NCBI GenBank assembly: GCA_026261815.1 | Contig: JAMPIT010000350.1 | Span: forward strand, 1,116,001-1,180,000 | DNA: 64,000 nucleotides | Origin: Monarcha castaneiventris obscurior | Lineage: Eukaryota > Chordata > Aves > Passeriformes > Monarchidae | Direction of reading: 5' to 3' | Part shown: piece by piece, positions 50,984-63,761 of the stretch | Position numbering within the stretch: the stretch's first letter is position 1 | Layout: each line of letters begins with the position of its first letter | The notes under the pieces: model-generated | The model's database searches: none | What the model was told of the DNA's origin: nothing | The model's input: the letters and a program-made list of their open reading frames with translations, nothing else | Translations under genes and position numbers: made by a program

Positions 50984-51002
50984 CCTCCACCCCCACCCCC
51001 CC
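50984..51002. repeat. C-rich tract
   Basis: CCTCCACCCCCACCCCCCC-type sequence. Its complement is a G-run that could stack as a G-quadruplex only with an unusually short arrangement. Confidence 0.8.
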
Positions 51003-53681
51003 AAAACTCATAATAATATATTCAAACATGGAATGCAATAAAATAAGTTGTCAGGATATATTTGGTTCAGTTTATCCTGTGTGATTCTTAATTTCTTCTT
51101 CCTTTTATTATCGCACAGGTTCAACTCTTTCTTAAAATACATTCCTTCATTTAAAAGAATAGGTATTGGGGCTGATGATTGTAAAAGCTATTTACTCCCA
51201 ATTCTCTATAAAATATTAGGTAGAATAAATATTTGTGCCTCCCTATTTCAGACCAGGCTTGTACGTGTTCTACACTGCACTAGTATGCAATGCTGAGAGA
51301 CAGCCACGGTCACCAAGGTCAGCTTCATTTCCCTGCAGGATTTCCTGTATTTCTCATTAGATTTAAAATAGCTTGTGATACCACACACTATGATTTCCAT
51401 TGAAAATACTGATCTACGACCTATGTACAAAGTATTTTTTTCCAGGGTTGTGTGAATATCAACTGTTCTTAAAAAAGAAGTTAGCTGGTGTCACTACTAA
51501 AAGAAAATTCTTAAGAGCAAGAAGAAAATTTAACTGGAAGAAGAGTGGAAAGGAACGGAAGATGGAAGGAATGCAGCTCTGACATGTCTTGCTCACAGGT
51601 CTCAGCTGGGGACTGTGGCTGTCTCTGGGCTGCACAGTGGGATGTGAAGCACTCCAGCCACGTTTGCACAGCAGGAGCCCATCTTGCTCCGCTGCTGACA
51701 CCCGGCACCCTGAGCGGAGGCAGAACTCGTGCTGTGCTGACCCGGCTGTGACTCTGATCTTCCCACTTCAAAGGAGGAGGACTCCTGCAGAAGGCAGCCT
51801 GAGATTCCTAAACTGTTTTTCACACAACAGATGAGCAGCTTTTGATAAACCAGAACATACAGTATAATTAGGCCTCAAACAGCATATACTAATTACAAGC
51901 ACGGAATTATGCACATTCCTAATGAGAGTGCTGGAAAGGGGCATAGGGAGAGGAACTCTAGCAAGCACAGGCAATCTTCAGCAGACACATTCACAGTGCA
52001 GAGGAGCTGTGCCTGGAGATGTGGTGCCACAGGGGAAAGGATGCTGAGCAAGACCAGGACAACAGAGCTGTTTAAAACAAAATTTTACAATGTTTAGGCA
52101 TTGCTGCCACCAGGGACAGGCAAGGGGCAAGGTGAGCCACAAGATAAGGCAGTGGAGGCAACAGAGGATCCAGCTCTCTCCAACAACCTCCACCCAGCTT
52201 CATCTTCAGGAGGAGGCAGGAGGTAGTGCACTTGAGGATATAGGCAAGTCACCTTCAGGGCAGCCTTTGTCAACAGATAACGTGGTCTGCTGAAGCCAGC
52301 TGTCTGTTTGCCAGGCACACCACAAAGCCTGCTTGTCCCTGGAAATCAAAGTTTGGGGCCTGTGGAGTGCCAGCACATGCGCAAGAAAGATGTATTCAGG
52401 GTTGTTCCTGAACAACCTGAACTGTATCCACCAGTTCTTGATGTCTTTCACTGTCTCTTTATTTCACATATTGAATAGCACGGAATATCAGCTCAAGTGG
52501 AGGCTCTCAGATGGGTTCCAGAGTGGGACAGGTACCCTAAAAAACACCCCAACTTATCAACTGCAGAAAAAAAAGGTGGAGATCAGCAAAACTGGATCTG
52601 ATCACAAAGTTTATTCTCCAGAATCCCTGTGAATAGTGTTACTTCATCCAGATTGGGTTGCTCAGAGGGACCTACCTGGTGTCAGGAAGCTCTAATGGTC
52701 TCCCAACCAATTATTCAGCATAAGACATCACTATGACCCCTTTTGTCACACCTGGCCCCTGTACTGGGGCCTGGGATTACCACCAGAATGCCCTTTTCCC
52801 CAACCCTTCATCACTTTCAGATCCAGAACTAAAACTGGTATTTCAGCTTGTGCTCAGCCTTACACTCTTCCTTCCTTACCCAATAACCTGCTTTTCTGAA
52901 AGTCCATTTGCAGCCCATCCTGAGGTCAGCCAAGCATGCCTCGCTCTAGCAGTGGCATAAATCCTACATGTGAATGTGTGGGTTTTGTTACCTCCTGTTA
53001 TAGCCCTCAGAAGTGGGTTTACCCACACAATGTGAGGAATGAAGCACAAAAACACCCACAGAGAAGATGGAGATCAAAGTTAGTAGTAGATTAACAGATT
53101 TTTAAAAGACTGTAGTTCTGGATACACAAGGAAATCAATAACCTGTATGTTTTAATAGAGGACACAGAATTTGAGACTGTAATTCAGGAAATCCCATGTT
53201 ACACAGCATATCTGGCAACCATAACGCTGTTCTAGGAAAAGCAAATTTTATGCTTGAGCATACCACTGAATTCTTCTGTGATGCTGAGTAAGTTGCTCTG
53301 AGCAGATTTTCCCTCATCCTGTGTTCCTTGATTTTTCATCCTTCCCATTCCCCTCAGGTTGCCTCCATCTCTTCATTGCTAGGGCACCAGAAGGAAAAGC
53401 AGCAGGAGCAGAGGATATTAGACTCTGCTATTAGATGCTGTGCCATAGCCATACATGGTAACAGGAGGAGAAATTACAGGGAAAGTTATGTTCATCTCCT
53501 ATAGCCTTGGGACAGAGGATGCCCAGTGCAGATGGTGTCTTCGGAAACCTAAGTGCCAATTTCTGCCAGGTCACTGCTGAGCAAATAAGAATTAAGGTTT
53601 CAAGAAGCACATAATTCAGCCAAAAGTGGGGACCTCTTTACAGATAGGAAGAAAAATGCACACCATTTGTGATGTAATTTC
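51003..53681. other. Anonymous non-coding DNA, GC-richer at 51.58-51.76 and 52.0-52.3 kb
   Basis: Many overlapping short frames on both strands at 51459-52632 reflect local GC content and mutually exclude one another. No protein family or transposon is recognised. The patch at 51590-51760 contains several CpG, which is unusual for the window, but far fewer than in a CpG island. Confidence 0.45.
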
Positions 53682-53785
53682 CAAAAGACCTGAGGCTGAA
53701 GTCCCTACTCTCCATGGAAAACATAAGTGTGCTCAGGTCATTTAACACAAGTAACTGAAAAATGGGGTCCTGTAATGGAAAACCT
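53682..53785 (-). mobile_element. MIR-like relic
   Basis: 'AGACCTGAGGCTGAAGTCCCTACTCTCC' then 'GCTCAGGTCATTTAACACAAGTAACTGAAAAATGGGG' follow the reverse-complement MIR phrases 'AGACCTGgGttcaAGTCCCtgCTCTgCC' and 'gGcaAGTCAcTTAAc..ctcAgtttcccc..AAAATGGGG'. Order and spacing are right, but divergence is strong. Confidence 0.62.
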
Positions 53786-56374
53786 TAAACAAAAGAGACT
53801 TTTATTTGCCTTGCTCATAATAATTATATCAAAAAAGAGACCTTATACAGTGCTTATTATTTGCACTTAAGGTTGTGGTCAGTTTTTAAGTTACATTAGA
53901 GTAAATTTAGAATGGGGGATAAAGCTTTTCTATGAAGTAGTGAAGTAACTTATAGAAGATGCCGTGTGAGGTTGATGACAAAACCAGACACAGGAATGAT
54001 AAGTGGAATCCTGCACTTAGGAAATATAATGAAGTTCTGCCATGGCTTTCCACAGGATCAGCCTTTCTACATATGATGGCACATTAATAGCCCAGACTAG
54101 TTTTGCCCATCCATGTAATAATGCTCACTCCCGAATGAAATGCAAAGATTTTTTTATCAGTATTCCTCAGTTCAAGATTACTTGGGATAAATAATGTTTA
54201 TCCTTAACAGAAATGTCAAAGGGCATTTTATTTAAGTATGTGCAATTATTCATACTGGAATTTGGCCAGGTCACTGCAATTAATATCCCACTTTCACTAT
54301 GGAAAGACATTTCTCCCTATTTAATGCTGGGTCTGACAACTCCAAATCAGAGGAACTAGATAAACCATTAAGGAAGTGTAAAGCAAAGCCTTGATTTTAC
54401 CATTATAAAAGGGAACCTGCTACATTTTCAATAAGTGCAAATGTTTTTCTTGCATTTAGAGGGATAACATTCTCTTTTCTTGATGGAATTTGTATGAGAT
54501 TCTAAAAGAAATGCTTTATGCATAGGAAGTCCATATGGTACTATTACTTTGGCATGTAACCAGAAGATCTTTCTGGTTTGATCTTTAACTGTTCCTGAGC
54601 CTATTAAATAACAGTTAAGCTCTACTCCTAGCTAGTTAAAATCCTGTACTTGGTCAGAAGGTCTTTCTTGCAATAAGACCAAAAAAGTATAATAATTCCT
54701 AGCGATGGGCAAGTAGGGAAATACCCCTTTCTTGCACTCTTGGAACTTGTGGGTACCTTCAAAATACTTAGTAAATGCCTTGCAAACAAATCTGTCCAAC
54801 ATGCCGGTGTTTGTTCATGTATGTGGCACACATGCAAAGCACAGCATTAAAAGATGCAGCCAAGACTGCTGCAAGGTGCCCTCTCTCACAGCCCTTTTTG
54901 ATCTCTCCTGCTGCTGCCACAGAGCCAGAAATCCAAGTCTGGCCTCACCCGTAAGAGAAGGCAGGGGGCTCAGTATGGAGCTCTGGGGAGCACCATACTG
55001 AAATTACTGGATATTTGCATTCTCCTCCCAGTGCCAGGGACCTGCCCAGGAAGAGGGAGCAGCTGGCACAAACTCTCTCCAGCGTAACAGTCACAGAGAG
55101 GATCTGCTAGCAGGGAATCACTAGGGTGGCCCCAAGGACAGGATTGTCCTGAGGCACCTCCCATCCAAACTAACAGCATGCAGCAGTATCCTATGGCCTG
55201 AGTCACCCAGGAAGTCCTGCAGACACTCATTAATGTCATCTGAGGAGCAGTGTTAGCACATTAAAGAAAAGAAGGCTCAATGAAGTAAACACTACCTCTC
55301 ATGACTCTAAGTTGTTTAAAAAAGCTTGCAAAATATATTTTTAATGGCACTGGAGTGGAATTTGAATAATTTTCTCCATTTGAATATCTTGATGTATGCT
55401 GGAAAATATAGTAAATGCTTTTATATATGTCTCTCAAAGAGAAGCCTGAGTTATTCTTTGATGTTTTGTGGGGAAAATGAGAAGTCTAGATTACCACTAT
55501 GAGGGTTAAAGAAGAGATCATAGCATAAAAAAATAATTAGAAGTGGCGAATTTACAGAACCATTTTATTTGTCTTCCGTATAAGTATTTCTTGATATTGA
55601 TGCAGATTATATGTAAACAAATAAAAATCATGGTACAGCACCAAGGCAAAAAATGACAAAATCAAATAACTTTTTTTTCTCCCTTCTAGTTCAAGGTCAT
55701 CTTAAAACAAAAGAAACAGCATTCAGAAATAAGGATTTCAGGGGGAAATGGCTTCTTCTTTGAAATTAACATATCTGACAGTGTTAGGAAGTAAATCCTG
55801 TTGTTGCCTTGGCAGAAAGTGCTCTTCTCCATCTTTGCTGAAGAGCCAAATTTGAATTTTCATTGCCTAGAATACAAACCCTTTGCAGCTTGTGCTCCTC
55901 CAAGGAAATCCACCCTATCATCCCACACTAGTTAAGATGACCTGCACTCTCTGCATAGCAGAGTCCTTTGTGGGCCCATGAGGATAATCTCTTTGGCTGA
56001 TTTTATTAAAAGCAGAATGTTCATTCAGGAAAGACATAATTGTCACACAATGATCAAACATTATGAAGTTATTTGCAGTAAAAAAACCTCAGCATAGAGA
56101 CCATGGGAAGATTATGTAAATAATTTATTTTAAGATGAGTCAGCTCATGTTATGACTAAGATCAATGGGGAAAATATTATTTTAAAAGAGCAAGATGACT
56201 AGAGTCAAGAAGAAAATAGTATATTCTTTCTTATGCATGTAATAAGTGGTAAAGTTAGTCATAATTGATTTAAACATGATAATAATACATCAGATTTTAT
56301 AAAGAGCATATCATGTTTTGTAATGCTTAAGAGGTCATGCTACATTGCTTTTTATTATCCAAAGAAGACATTGA
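53786..56374. other. Anonymous non-coding DNA
   Basis: Nothing recognisable. A GC-richer patch at 54.9-55.2 kb holds no known element. Confidence 0.5.
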
Positions 56375-56745
56375 TTTGTTGAGGTTGGAGGAGGTTTGAG
56401 ATCTCTAGTCCAACCTCCTGTTCAAAGCAGGGTCAAGACTTGATTCAGATCAGGCTGCTCAGGGCTTTGTCCGCTGTCTGTAAATCTCCAAAGATGAGGT
56501 GATGTATCTCCCACCCCTTGCCTCTACCCTCTGCCCCCTCCACCTTTCAACTTAATTTCAGTTCCAGACACCTGTCCTTTCTCCTCTGTGCATCCCTGCA
56601 AAGAGCACAGCTCTGTACCCTCACTGACCTTCCCACAGGCACTGGGAGAGACTGTCAGGTCCCTCTGAAGCCGTCTCTCCTCCAGGTTGAACACACTCAG
56701 CTGCCCCAGCCTCTTTTCACGGGGTATGTGTTCCAAGATCCAAAC
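56375..56745 (-). mobile_element. CR1 LINE fragment
   Basis: Read on plus: 'TTGTTGAGGTTGGAGGAGGTTTGAGATCTCTAGTCCAACCTCC' (3' region), then the 'CAAAGCAGGGTCAA..TCAGGCTGCTCAGGGCTTTGTC' block. Near 56668-56738 comes 'GTCCCTCTGAAGCCGTCTCTCCTCCAGGTTGAACACACTCAGCTGCCCCAGCCTCTTTTCAC'. All are hallmarks of minus-oriented avian CR1. The terminal octamers are missing at the left edge, and there is extra unalignable sequence at about 56520-56600. The right edge is uncertain. Confidence 0.9.
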
Positions 56746-57989
56746 AGGAAGAAGAACAGCATCCTAGGTGCAATCCTGAGTGCCTTTTCTTCTTTCCCTG
56801 TGCCTTCAGGATCCAGAATTACTTCAGTACAGAACAAATGGCTTACACACCTCTGCGTACATATGCAGCCTGGAGGTTTTCTAGTTTTCCTAAAAAAACA
56901 TAATCAGGCTACAAGATCCCAAATGATCCGTGAGGTTTCTCTTACCTACTTTCAACGGCAGTATGCTATAAGCAAGCAGATGAGCATTACCTGTTGGAAA
57001 GCAATCTCTCTGTGTGACAGTGTTGCCCTCATTTTTCAATCAAACTGCCTCCTACAGACAGTAAGAGGTGCAGTTATCAAACTTACTCAAAATAGGAGTA
57101 AAGAAATTATTCAGCGGAAAAACTTTTGTTGCCATATCAAAAGGGCATCAGGGCATTTGCTGCATCACGTTAGGGCCTTTACATCTCAATAATGCTGGTC
57201 AGTCTGTTCCCACTATTGCTAGCAGTAATTACTTCTGTGTCCTTGGATGCAGAAAGTCCATGCTGTTCACTGTGGAAGAAATGAGCATGACTCACCTTCT
57301 CTTTCCATATCAAACAATAATGGTATTTTTCCATTCAACTTTTCTGGCCAGAGAAAAATTTTTCCTTATGTTCAGAAGTTTCCAACCATATGGAAGGGCC
57401 ATATCCACAAAAATTCAGCATCAGTTTCTCACAAATCCTGCTCAGTTAGTGATAGGTTATCAAAAGTAAGAGATAACATCCTCTGTTAATTTCTCTCAAA
57501 ATAAAAAGTCAGAAAACCTGAGTTCAGCTGCCACATTTCAAAAATAGGTATCAGCAGATTCTTCCTTGTACAACAAGCAGTCTAAATCAAGGTAGTTTCT
57601 TTTACTATAAAATATATTTTAAAAAAGAATAAGAAATGTCCAGTCAATTTGGCTTTTTGCAAAAGGCTGACTCCATAAAGACCAACATTATGTCATCATC
57701 GTGTCTGATGGCCAAGTCTGCACTGTATACAAGGTGTTTTGGACACAGATTTTCTTCTCATCCTTACTTAAAGTGAAGTCTCATTATAGTTTATGATCTG
57801 TGATTTACAAGTTTGAATTGAGTTAAGATCAGTCTCAGCATATCATTTCTGATCCAGACTAGGTACTCTGGTTCATGTAAGTCTCCATTGACGTGAGGCC
57901 AAGGTATGCAATCACTCATTACCTATGCCATCGCCTCACTGATGGATTACTATGAAAGAAGTTGGCTCCCAGGATCCTAAAGAGAATCC
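56746..57989. other. Anonymous non-coding DNA
   Basis: The right part of a 224-codon open frame (56518-57192) lies here, but nothing in it resembles a protein family. The left third is antisense CR1. Confidence 0.45.
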
Positions 57990-58215
57990 TCTGTTTCAGG
58001 GCACCATGAGGGCCAGGGACTCCCTGAGGCTTGTGAGAGCTGGGGGCTCCCCGGGGTGGAGGCAGAGCCTGTCCCACCATTCCAGCATGCCCAGGGGAAG
58101 GGTAGATGGAGGGCAGCCAGGGGGGTTGGCATAGGGTCCTGTGTTTGGGCAGGTGGGGGAAGCTCTGAGGGTGGCTGGGTAGGACTCATAGAGCTGACAG
58201 TGCCCTCTGGACCCT
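57990..58215. other. GC-rich, G-rich island of unknown origin
   Basis: This block stands out sharply from AT-rich flanks by its plus-strand G runs. At 58094-58125 GGGG, GGG, GGG and GGGGGG runs are spaced by 2, 8 and 6 bases, close to the pattern of a G-quadruplex with one long loop. More G runs follow to 58172. I do not recognise it as CR1 or as the LTR type seen at 26 kb. It could be an unfamiliar LTR or satellite fragment, or a local composition shift. Confidence 0.5.
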
Positions 58216-61200
58216 AACACTTTGATACCATCAGTAAAGCTTTTCTAAAATTCAGCTGCTTTTTTCTCTTTTAATGAACATCACAGAGGAGCACAGGAAT
58301 TATAAAAGTCCCACTGTGCCCAAAGCTGTAACTGATAAAAGTTCATGGTGTCCAACACTGGATCTGTACAGTATTCAGATGGCAGATGCTGATTTCATGA
58401 ACTTTACCTACTATGGGTTTTGGCTGCTTCAGTTCCTAAACAACATCTTCCACGGCTGGCACTGGACTTCCTTTACTGACTCCAAAAAAAAAACCCCCTT
58501 GCATAGATCTTATTCATTTTTTCCCCCATGACACACCTATGATGACATAAATAATGTCCTTCCTTCCTTGAAAAAGGAAATGTAAATACAGTTTTTTTAC
58601 CCTCCACAGAAATGGAATGGCAGGATCTCTCCTGCACTGAAGACACCTGTGCCATGATACCTCAGAGTTGATAGAGCAGATCTAACAGGCCCTCAACCAC
58701 CCTGCTCTGCAGAAAACATGGCAAGAGACTCTTCAGAGGTGCCACCAGGTTGCTTCAATTTTCACCAACACATGGACCTATTGAAGAAGTATCGGTGTTG
58801 GATTTTGGACAATGGATATTTACAATGTCCATGCCTTCCTTCTTTAACTATTCCCACTAGATAATGCTTCCTCCTCGGTACAATAGTAAAGAGCAGTCCT
58901 GAAGGCTGAGTCTCATCACCTGTATGACTACACAGCCACACACAGTAGATGTCTATCTGAATCCAGAGAGCTGTGAATGGCATCTCTTGCCCGTTCAATT
59001 ATCTCTTTGTTTAAAGCAAGCCCAAAAGCGTTTGAGTGGAATAGTTTCTGATCCAGCTCTTCAGTAAGAAGCCAGGTTAAAAAGACTAATGGATTCACCA
59101 AGAAAATTATTTTTCCATAATATTTAGTTAACTGTACTTAGAGCATTAGAAGTGCAAATAGACTAAATTAATGCAAATAGAACAGAATACAAATAGAATA
59201 GAAGTAAAAGTTCTAACGAGATTTAACTCCACTACCCATACTGACTGGATACATGCTTCTCTGAGTGACCAGAAGTTGTAATCATTAATCCTTGGAGAAA
59301 ACATGAGAATGTGACATTATATCAAAACAAAGGAAGCAGAATGGAATATTCTATGGGAAAATGTAGTAAAATGTCCTAAAACATCAGAATAAAAAAATAC
59401 TGGGCCTGCTTACATATGCTAATGTAAGCAAGAACAAGTCTGTGAGTACAGTGGTAATTATTAAGAGACTGACACACGTGAGTTTTGAATGACTAGAACT
59501 AAGTTGTTATTAGGCTCACAGAGTTCACCCATCCCTTAGTATGAGAAACATAGGATCATGGAACTAGTAAGGACTGTGCTGTTCACCTCTGTGAGCTAGA
59601 GGTGGACGTGAGGAAGATAAAGCTTGAACTTTACAAAATTATACTGTTCCTATAAAACTTTTGATGAGAAATTGTAGTTTTGGTCTGGCAAGTTCTTCAA
59701 TTGAGTGTTAAATACTTAAAGTCACAAATGGTTTTATCTATGTCCCAATTTACCCAAATCCCCAGTTTCAGGGGAATTTGATATGATGAATTTGTCTTTT
59801 GGTTTTATTTTGATGTCATTTGTAGCTCTCTAACCCGTGATTCATATAAACAATAGTTCTGACAGTGACCTTTCAAATTAAAGGCATCTCTGGATTCCAT
59901 GTATCTACATTCCACAATTGCATCACAGAACTCCCACTGAATGTCCAGGTTCCTGCAGTGAACTCTCACTGAAGTTCAAGTCAGTCATTTTTTAGATTCT
60001 AAATCTTTCCCATCAACCAGGTGTACAAAAGCTCCAGGTCATGCAGAAATTCAGGGCTCAGGATTTAAATATTACTCCTTGGAAAGTTCACCTTTGTTCT
60101 TGCTTCCATGGAAACTTATCTTCTTCTCAGCATCCCTGGAGTGAAATCTTGTAGCACATGAGAGAAGAGTGGCACGGATTAGGTCAGTATTCTAATAATA
60201 TTGCCCCTGATTCTGCTGCTTTCATGTAAAAAAATGAGCAAGAAGACTATTAGATCCTCTAAACATCTTAACATTTCATTTGCTCTTCTACCATTTGCTC
60301 TTCTCTGTTGAGATATTAATATCTTGACTAATGTTTACCTTTCAGAAAAACAGCCAGTTTTAAACCCATTTATTTTGATTTGCTCAGTCTCCAGCTGAGA
60401 GTCCTTGTCTTCTCTCCATCAAAAAGCAGGCAGTATTTCCCCACTTTGAGGCTGTTAGCCCATTGCCATTGGGGTATCTCACAATGTCTGTTTTGGCAAA
60501 TGCTTTGGCTTCTAGTCTTTCACCAGCAGGTCCTTTTCCCCTGTCCCTTTGTTCCAGCCTCTGCAGTCTCAGGTTTTTAAATGTGGACATGCCAAGATGG
60601 TACACACTGTGCAATTAGCAGGAGCTGATAATTTAACATGTAGAGAAATAAATTCACCTTGTCTTTCTTACTCAATCATTGCATTGCTGTTGGTATAGGG
60701 AAAACCCACACTATGCCACACTAGAGCTCATTTGCAGCTTAATCATCAATCTGGCCCAGAAATCCTAGCCAGGGTAGCAGGCTGTCAGGATATAATCTTC
60801 TTCCTGCAGGTATCACCTGCCTTCCTTATTCCCCTGCCCTCGACCGTATCAAAACACTTCTTCTGACTGAATTTACTAGTGGATTCAAACCACTCTAACA
60901 GACTGCAATCTGAAATAATTAAGAATCACACATCTTTGTGTAATTTATAAAATTTAGCAGGATTTCAGAGTTTCGACTAATGTCTCTGTTGTGTTACTGC
61001 TAGATAACAGATTTTAATGCAAAAAGTGACCATTGTAATCATTTAATGGACTGATATCCTCAATAAAAACACATATCATGAAATAATTCCTACACTGGAC
61101 CACAAGTTTCTTCTTAGCAATATACCTCAGTTAAAGGCTTTCATTAATGGAATATCTGCCATACATGTTGGTGAATTGTTCCAACATTTTCTCAGGATCA

Positions 61201-61331
61201 TGTTCTTCACCTCACATTTTCTAAGACTCCAGATACTGTCTGACCACTATTTTGAATTTTTCTGTCTTCATGTCTGAGCTGTTTGACATTGCAATTCTAT
61301 GTTCATTGTGTACCCTCACATTTCATTTCAG
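58216..61331. other. Anonymous non-coding DNA
   Basis: Nothing recognisable, except a 15-base direct duplication (CATTTGCTCTTCTAC and CATTTGCTCTTCTCT) at 60277-60306. Confidence 0.5.
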
Positions 61332-61375
61332 AAATATCATATAACTCTTCATCAGTGATGACCATATTAAAGATC
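61332..61375 (+). other. Possible short exon bounded by splice-site matches
   Basis: A pyrimidine-rich acceptor (CACATTTCATTTCAG, ending at 61331) precedes 44 bases that end at a consensus donor GTAAGT (61376-61381). One frame is open through it. It has no recognisable protein and is short, so chance is a strong alternative. Confidence 0.12.
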
Positions 61376-61603
61376 GTAAGTGAACACAAAATAGAGAGAG
61401 AGGATATAGTGTATAGCAATATGTTCATTGTCGACAGAAACATTGCTGAAGGAAAACAAATTTTCATGTATGTAATTACCATTATATAAAATCATAAGGC
61501 TAGGCAAAAGCCATTTTCTGTCTCATATTTAGACCAAAGCTCTCCAGCCTAATTTGCAGAAAACAGGATGTTTGTTTATAACAGTAAGGTAAAAAATCTT
61601 TCC
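61376..61603. other. Anonymous non-coding DNA
   Basis: Nothing recognisable. Confidence 0.5.
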
Positions 61604-61617
61604 TTTTTTTTTTTTTT
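61604..61617. repeat. Poly-T run (14 T)
   Basis: Homopolymer followed by AAG. No retroposon is recognised on either side. Confidence 0.9.
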
Positions 61618-62773
61618 AAGCTGCAAATGTACTTGCTTTTTAGGGTATTTTTAAATAAAAAAGTCAGAGATTTGGAGATAAAAGTGCATGTTTCTTAATT
61701 TAGTGCGTCAGTGTCAGGCCAAGGGGACTGTCAGTATATTGTGGAAGTACTCCTGCACAACAGAAGTGAATGGAAACTTTGACTTTTATTTACATGCATG
61801 GAGGATCAAACGCTTTGTGTAAAATCAAGACAGTGGCTGCTATCCCAGAGCAGCAAGAAAAAGAAAGATCTGAAATTAGAGGCTGGCAACCTAACCATTC
61901 TAGCACTTTGACATCAATACATCTAGAAAGAAAAGTTATACCAGCTTATTGAAAAAAACCTATCAACTAAAGCCCTGATACAAGAAGCATTAATTTAAAT
62001 TCATTATTTAAGCACATGCTTAGTTTGAAACACAGGCCAGAAGCTCTGTGGGCCCTGAAAGGGTTTAACCAGATACTTACGGGTCACTTAAAACCCAGGC
62101 TGGAATAAAGTTCTGACTCAGAACAAACATTTCAAAGAAGAGCCTTTGCTCCAAATGAAAGCTTAAGAGTCACCCTGCCTTGACCATGACAATCAGAAAG
62201 ATAATGGGAGATTTCAAATTATTAGTCTTATAGACAAAAAGGTTTAGTTAAACCACAGGCTACAATATATACGGGCTGAAACGTGAGACAGGCATCATAA
62301 AAAGAGAGCTTTGAAAAGCTTTCTCAGATATGTCCCCCACTAGACTCAAAACAATCTTCTCCCGGAGGCATTTCCAGAAGAAGGTTTTACCCATGGAAGA
62401 GGGAGCTGGAGAGCAGAAGCACTGGCAGGCTGTGGACACCCAGCTCAGGGGGCCAGGCTAGAGAGTGCATGGGCACTGCCTCTGGAATTTTTGGATTCAA
62501 GAGATGGAGGAAACAGAAGAAACTGCCTTGAGATGCAGCAGCAAGAAGAGCTTTGGAGGTGTAGTTTATACCAGCAACGGACATGTTGGCTCTGGTTTCA
62601 ACAGTTTGATATCCCAATTGTATTGATACCAAATATTTCTATGGCTCATCTCTCTATTATTGGATGTCATACTTTAATCCCAGCCAGAAACTAAGCCTCA
62701 GGCTGCCACTCACTCATCCCTGCTCCCCACAGTGGGAATAAGAACTGGAAAAAGGAGTAAAACTCATAGGTTG
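61618..62773. other. Anonymous non-coding DNA
   Basis: Nothing recognisable. Confidence 0.5.
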
Positions 62774-62872
62774 TGATAATAACATTTTAATAATTGAAAC
62801 AACAACAGCAATGTCAGCAACAAAATAATAGTAACAATAACAATTATAATTAAAAGGAGAGAGAGAGAGAGG
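62774..62872. repeat. Compound AAC/AAT-rich and (GA)n simple repeat
   Basis: Degenerate CAA, TAA and TAGTAA triplet units from 62774 run into an (AG)8-like tract at 62856-62872. It is a compound microsatellite and probably polymorphic. Confidence 0.85.
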
Positions 62873-63712
62873 AATAAGACCCCAGAAAGACAAGTAATGC
62901 ACAACACAATTACTTGTCACCCACTGGACAGTCCACAGCCTGGTCTCAAGCAGCAATTGGCCCCTCACTGGCAATTCACCTCCCTTTATATACAGAACAT
63001 GGTGTTCTGTGGTATGGAATATCCCTTTGGCCAGTTTGAGTCAGCTGTCCTGGACATGCTCCTTCCCAGTTTCTTGTGCACCTGCTCTCTGGCAAACTGA
63101 AATGTCCTTGATTTAGAGTAAGCTCTACTTAGCAACAACTACAACATCAGTGTGTTATCAACATTATTCTCATACTAAATCCAAAACACAGCACTGTGCC
63201 AGCTACTTAGAAGAAAATTAACTCTATCCCAGCTGAAATCAGGATGCTAGGCCATGCATTTAGTTTTAAAATAATACAAGGATTCATCTGGATTTCCTTT
63301 TTAGAAATATGATGCATTTTCCCCATTGCGTTGTATTTCTAAATATTCTTCTTCCACCATTATCATTAAAGAGTAACTGTATGTATCAAGTCTTTCAACA
63401 ATGTAATTGTGTGCAACCCACTCTCTGGTTAAACCAACTTTGGTTTACTGTATGCTGATCTCACACAGGCTCTTGTACTGCCGTGCACCTGTAGTGCATC
63501 TCTTCACTTCCTAATTATATGTTAGTCATAGCAAATTAATACCCTTCTGTATGGTTCATCCTCTTTGTCTTTCCAGGAAGAAACTGTCTGGTGGGAGAAG
63601 TCTCTTTCAGCCATGATGCTCTGCTCAAATTTTTGTTTGACTGCTTGGCTTTTAATTTTCTAAGGTGAATGTTATTTTGGGTGGGATTCATGTAACCTAA
63701 TTTCAGACTTAC
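62873..63712. other. Anonymous non-coding DNA
   Basis: Nothing recognisable. Confidence 0.5.
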
Positions 63713-63761
63713 AACATAGTTATATTCATGGGAGATAGTAAGCCAAGGTTCCTGTACTGGG
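63713..63761 (-). other. Possible short exon bounded by splice-site matches
   Basis: On the minus strand a strong acceptor (CCTTTTTTTCACAG) is followed by 49 bases and then a consensus donor, GTAAGT, at 63712-63707. Two of the three frames are open, one reading PVQEPWLTISHEYNYV. I do not recognise the peptide. Signals are good at both ends, but a 64-kb AT-rich window is expected to offer some such pairs by chance. Confidence 0.15.
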
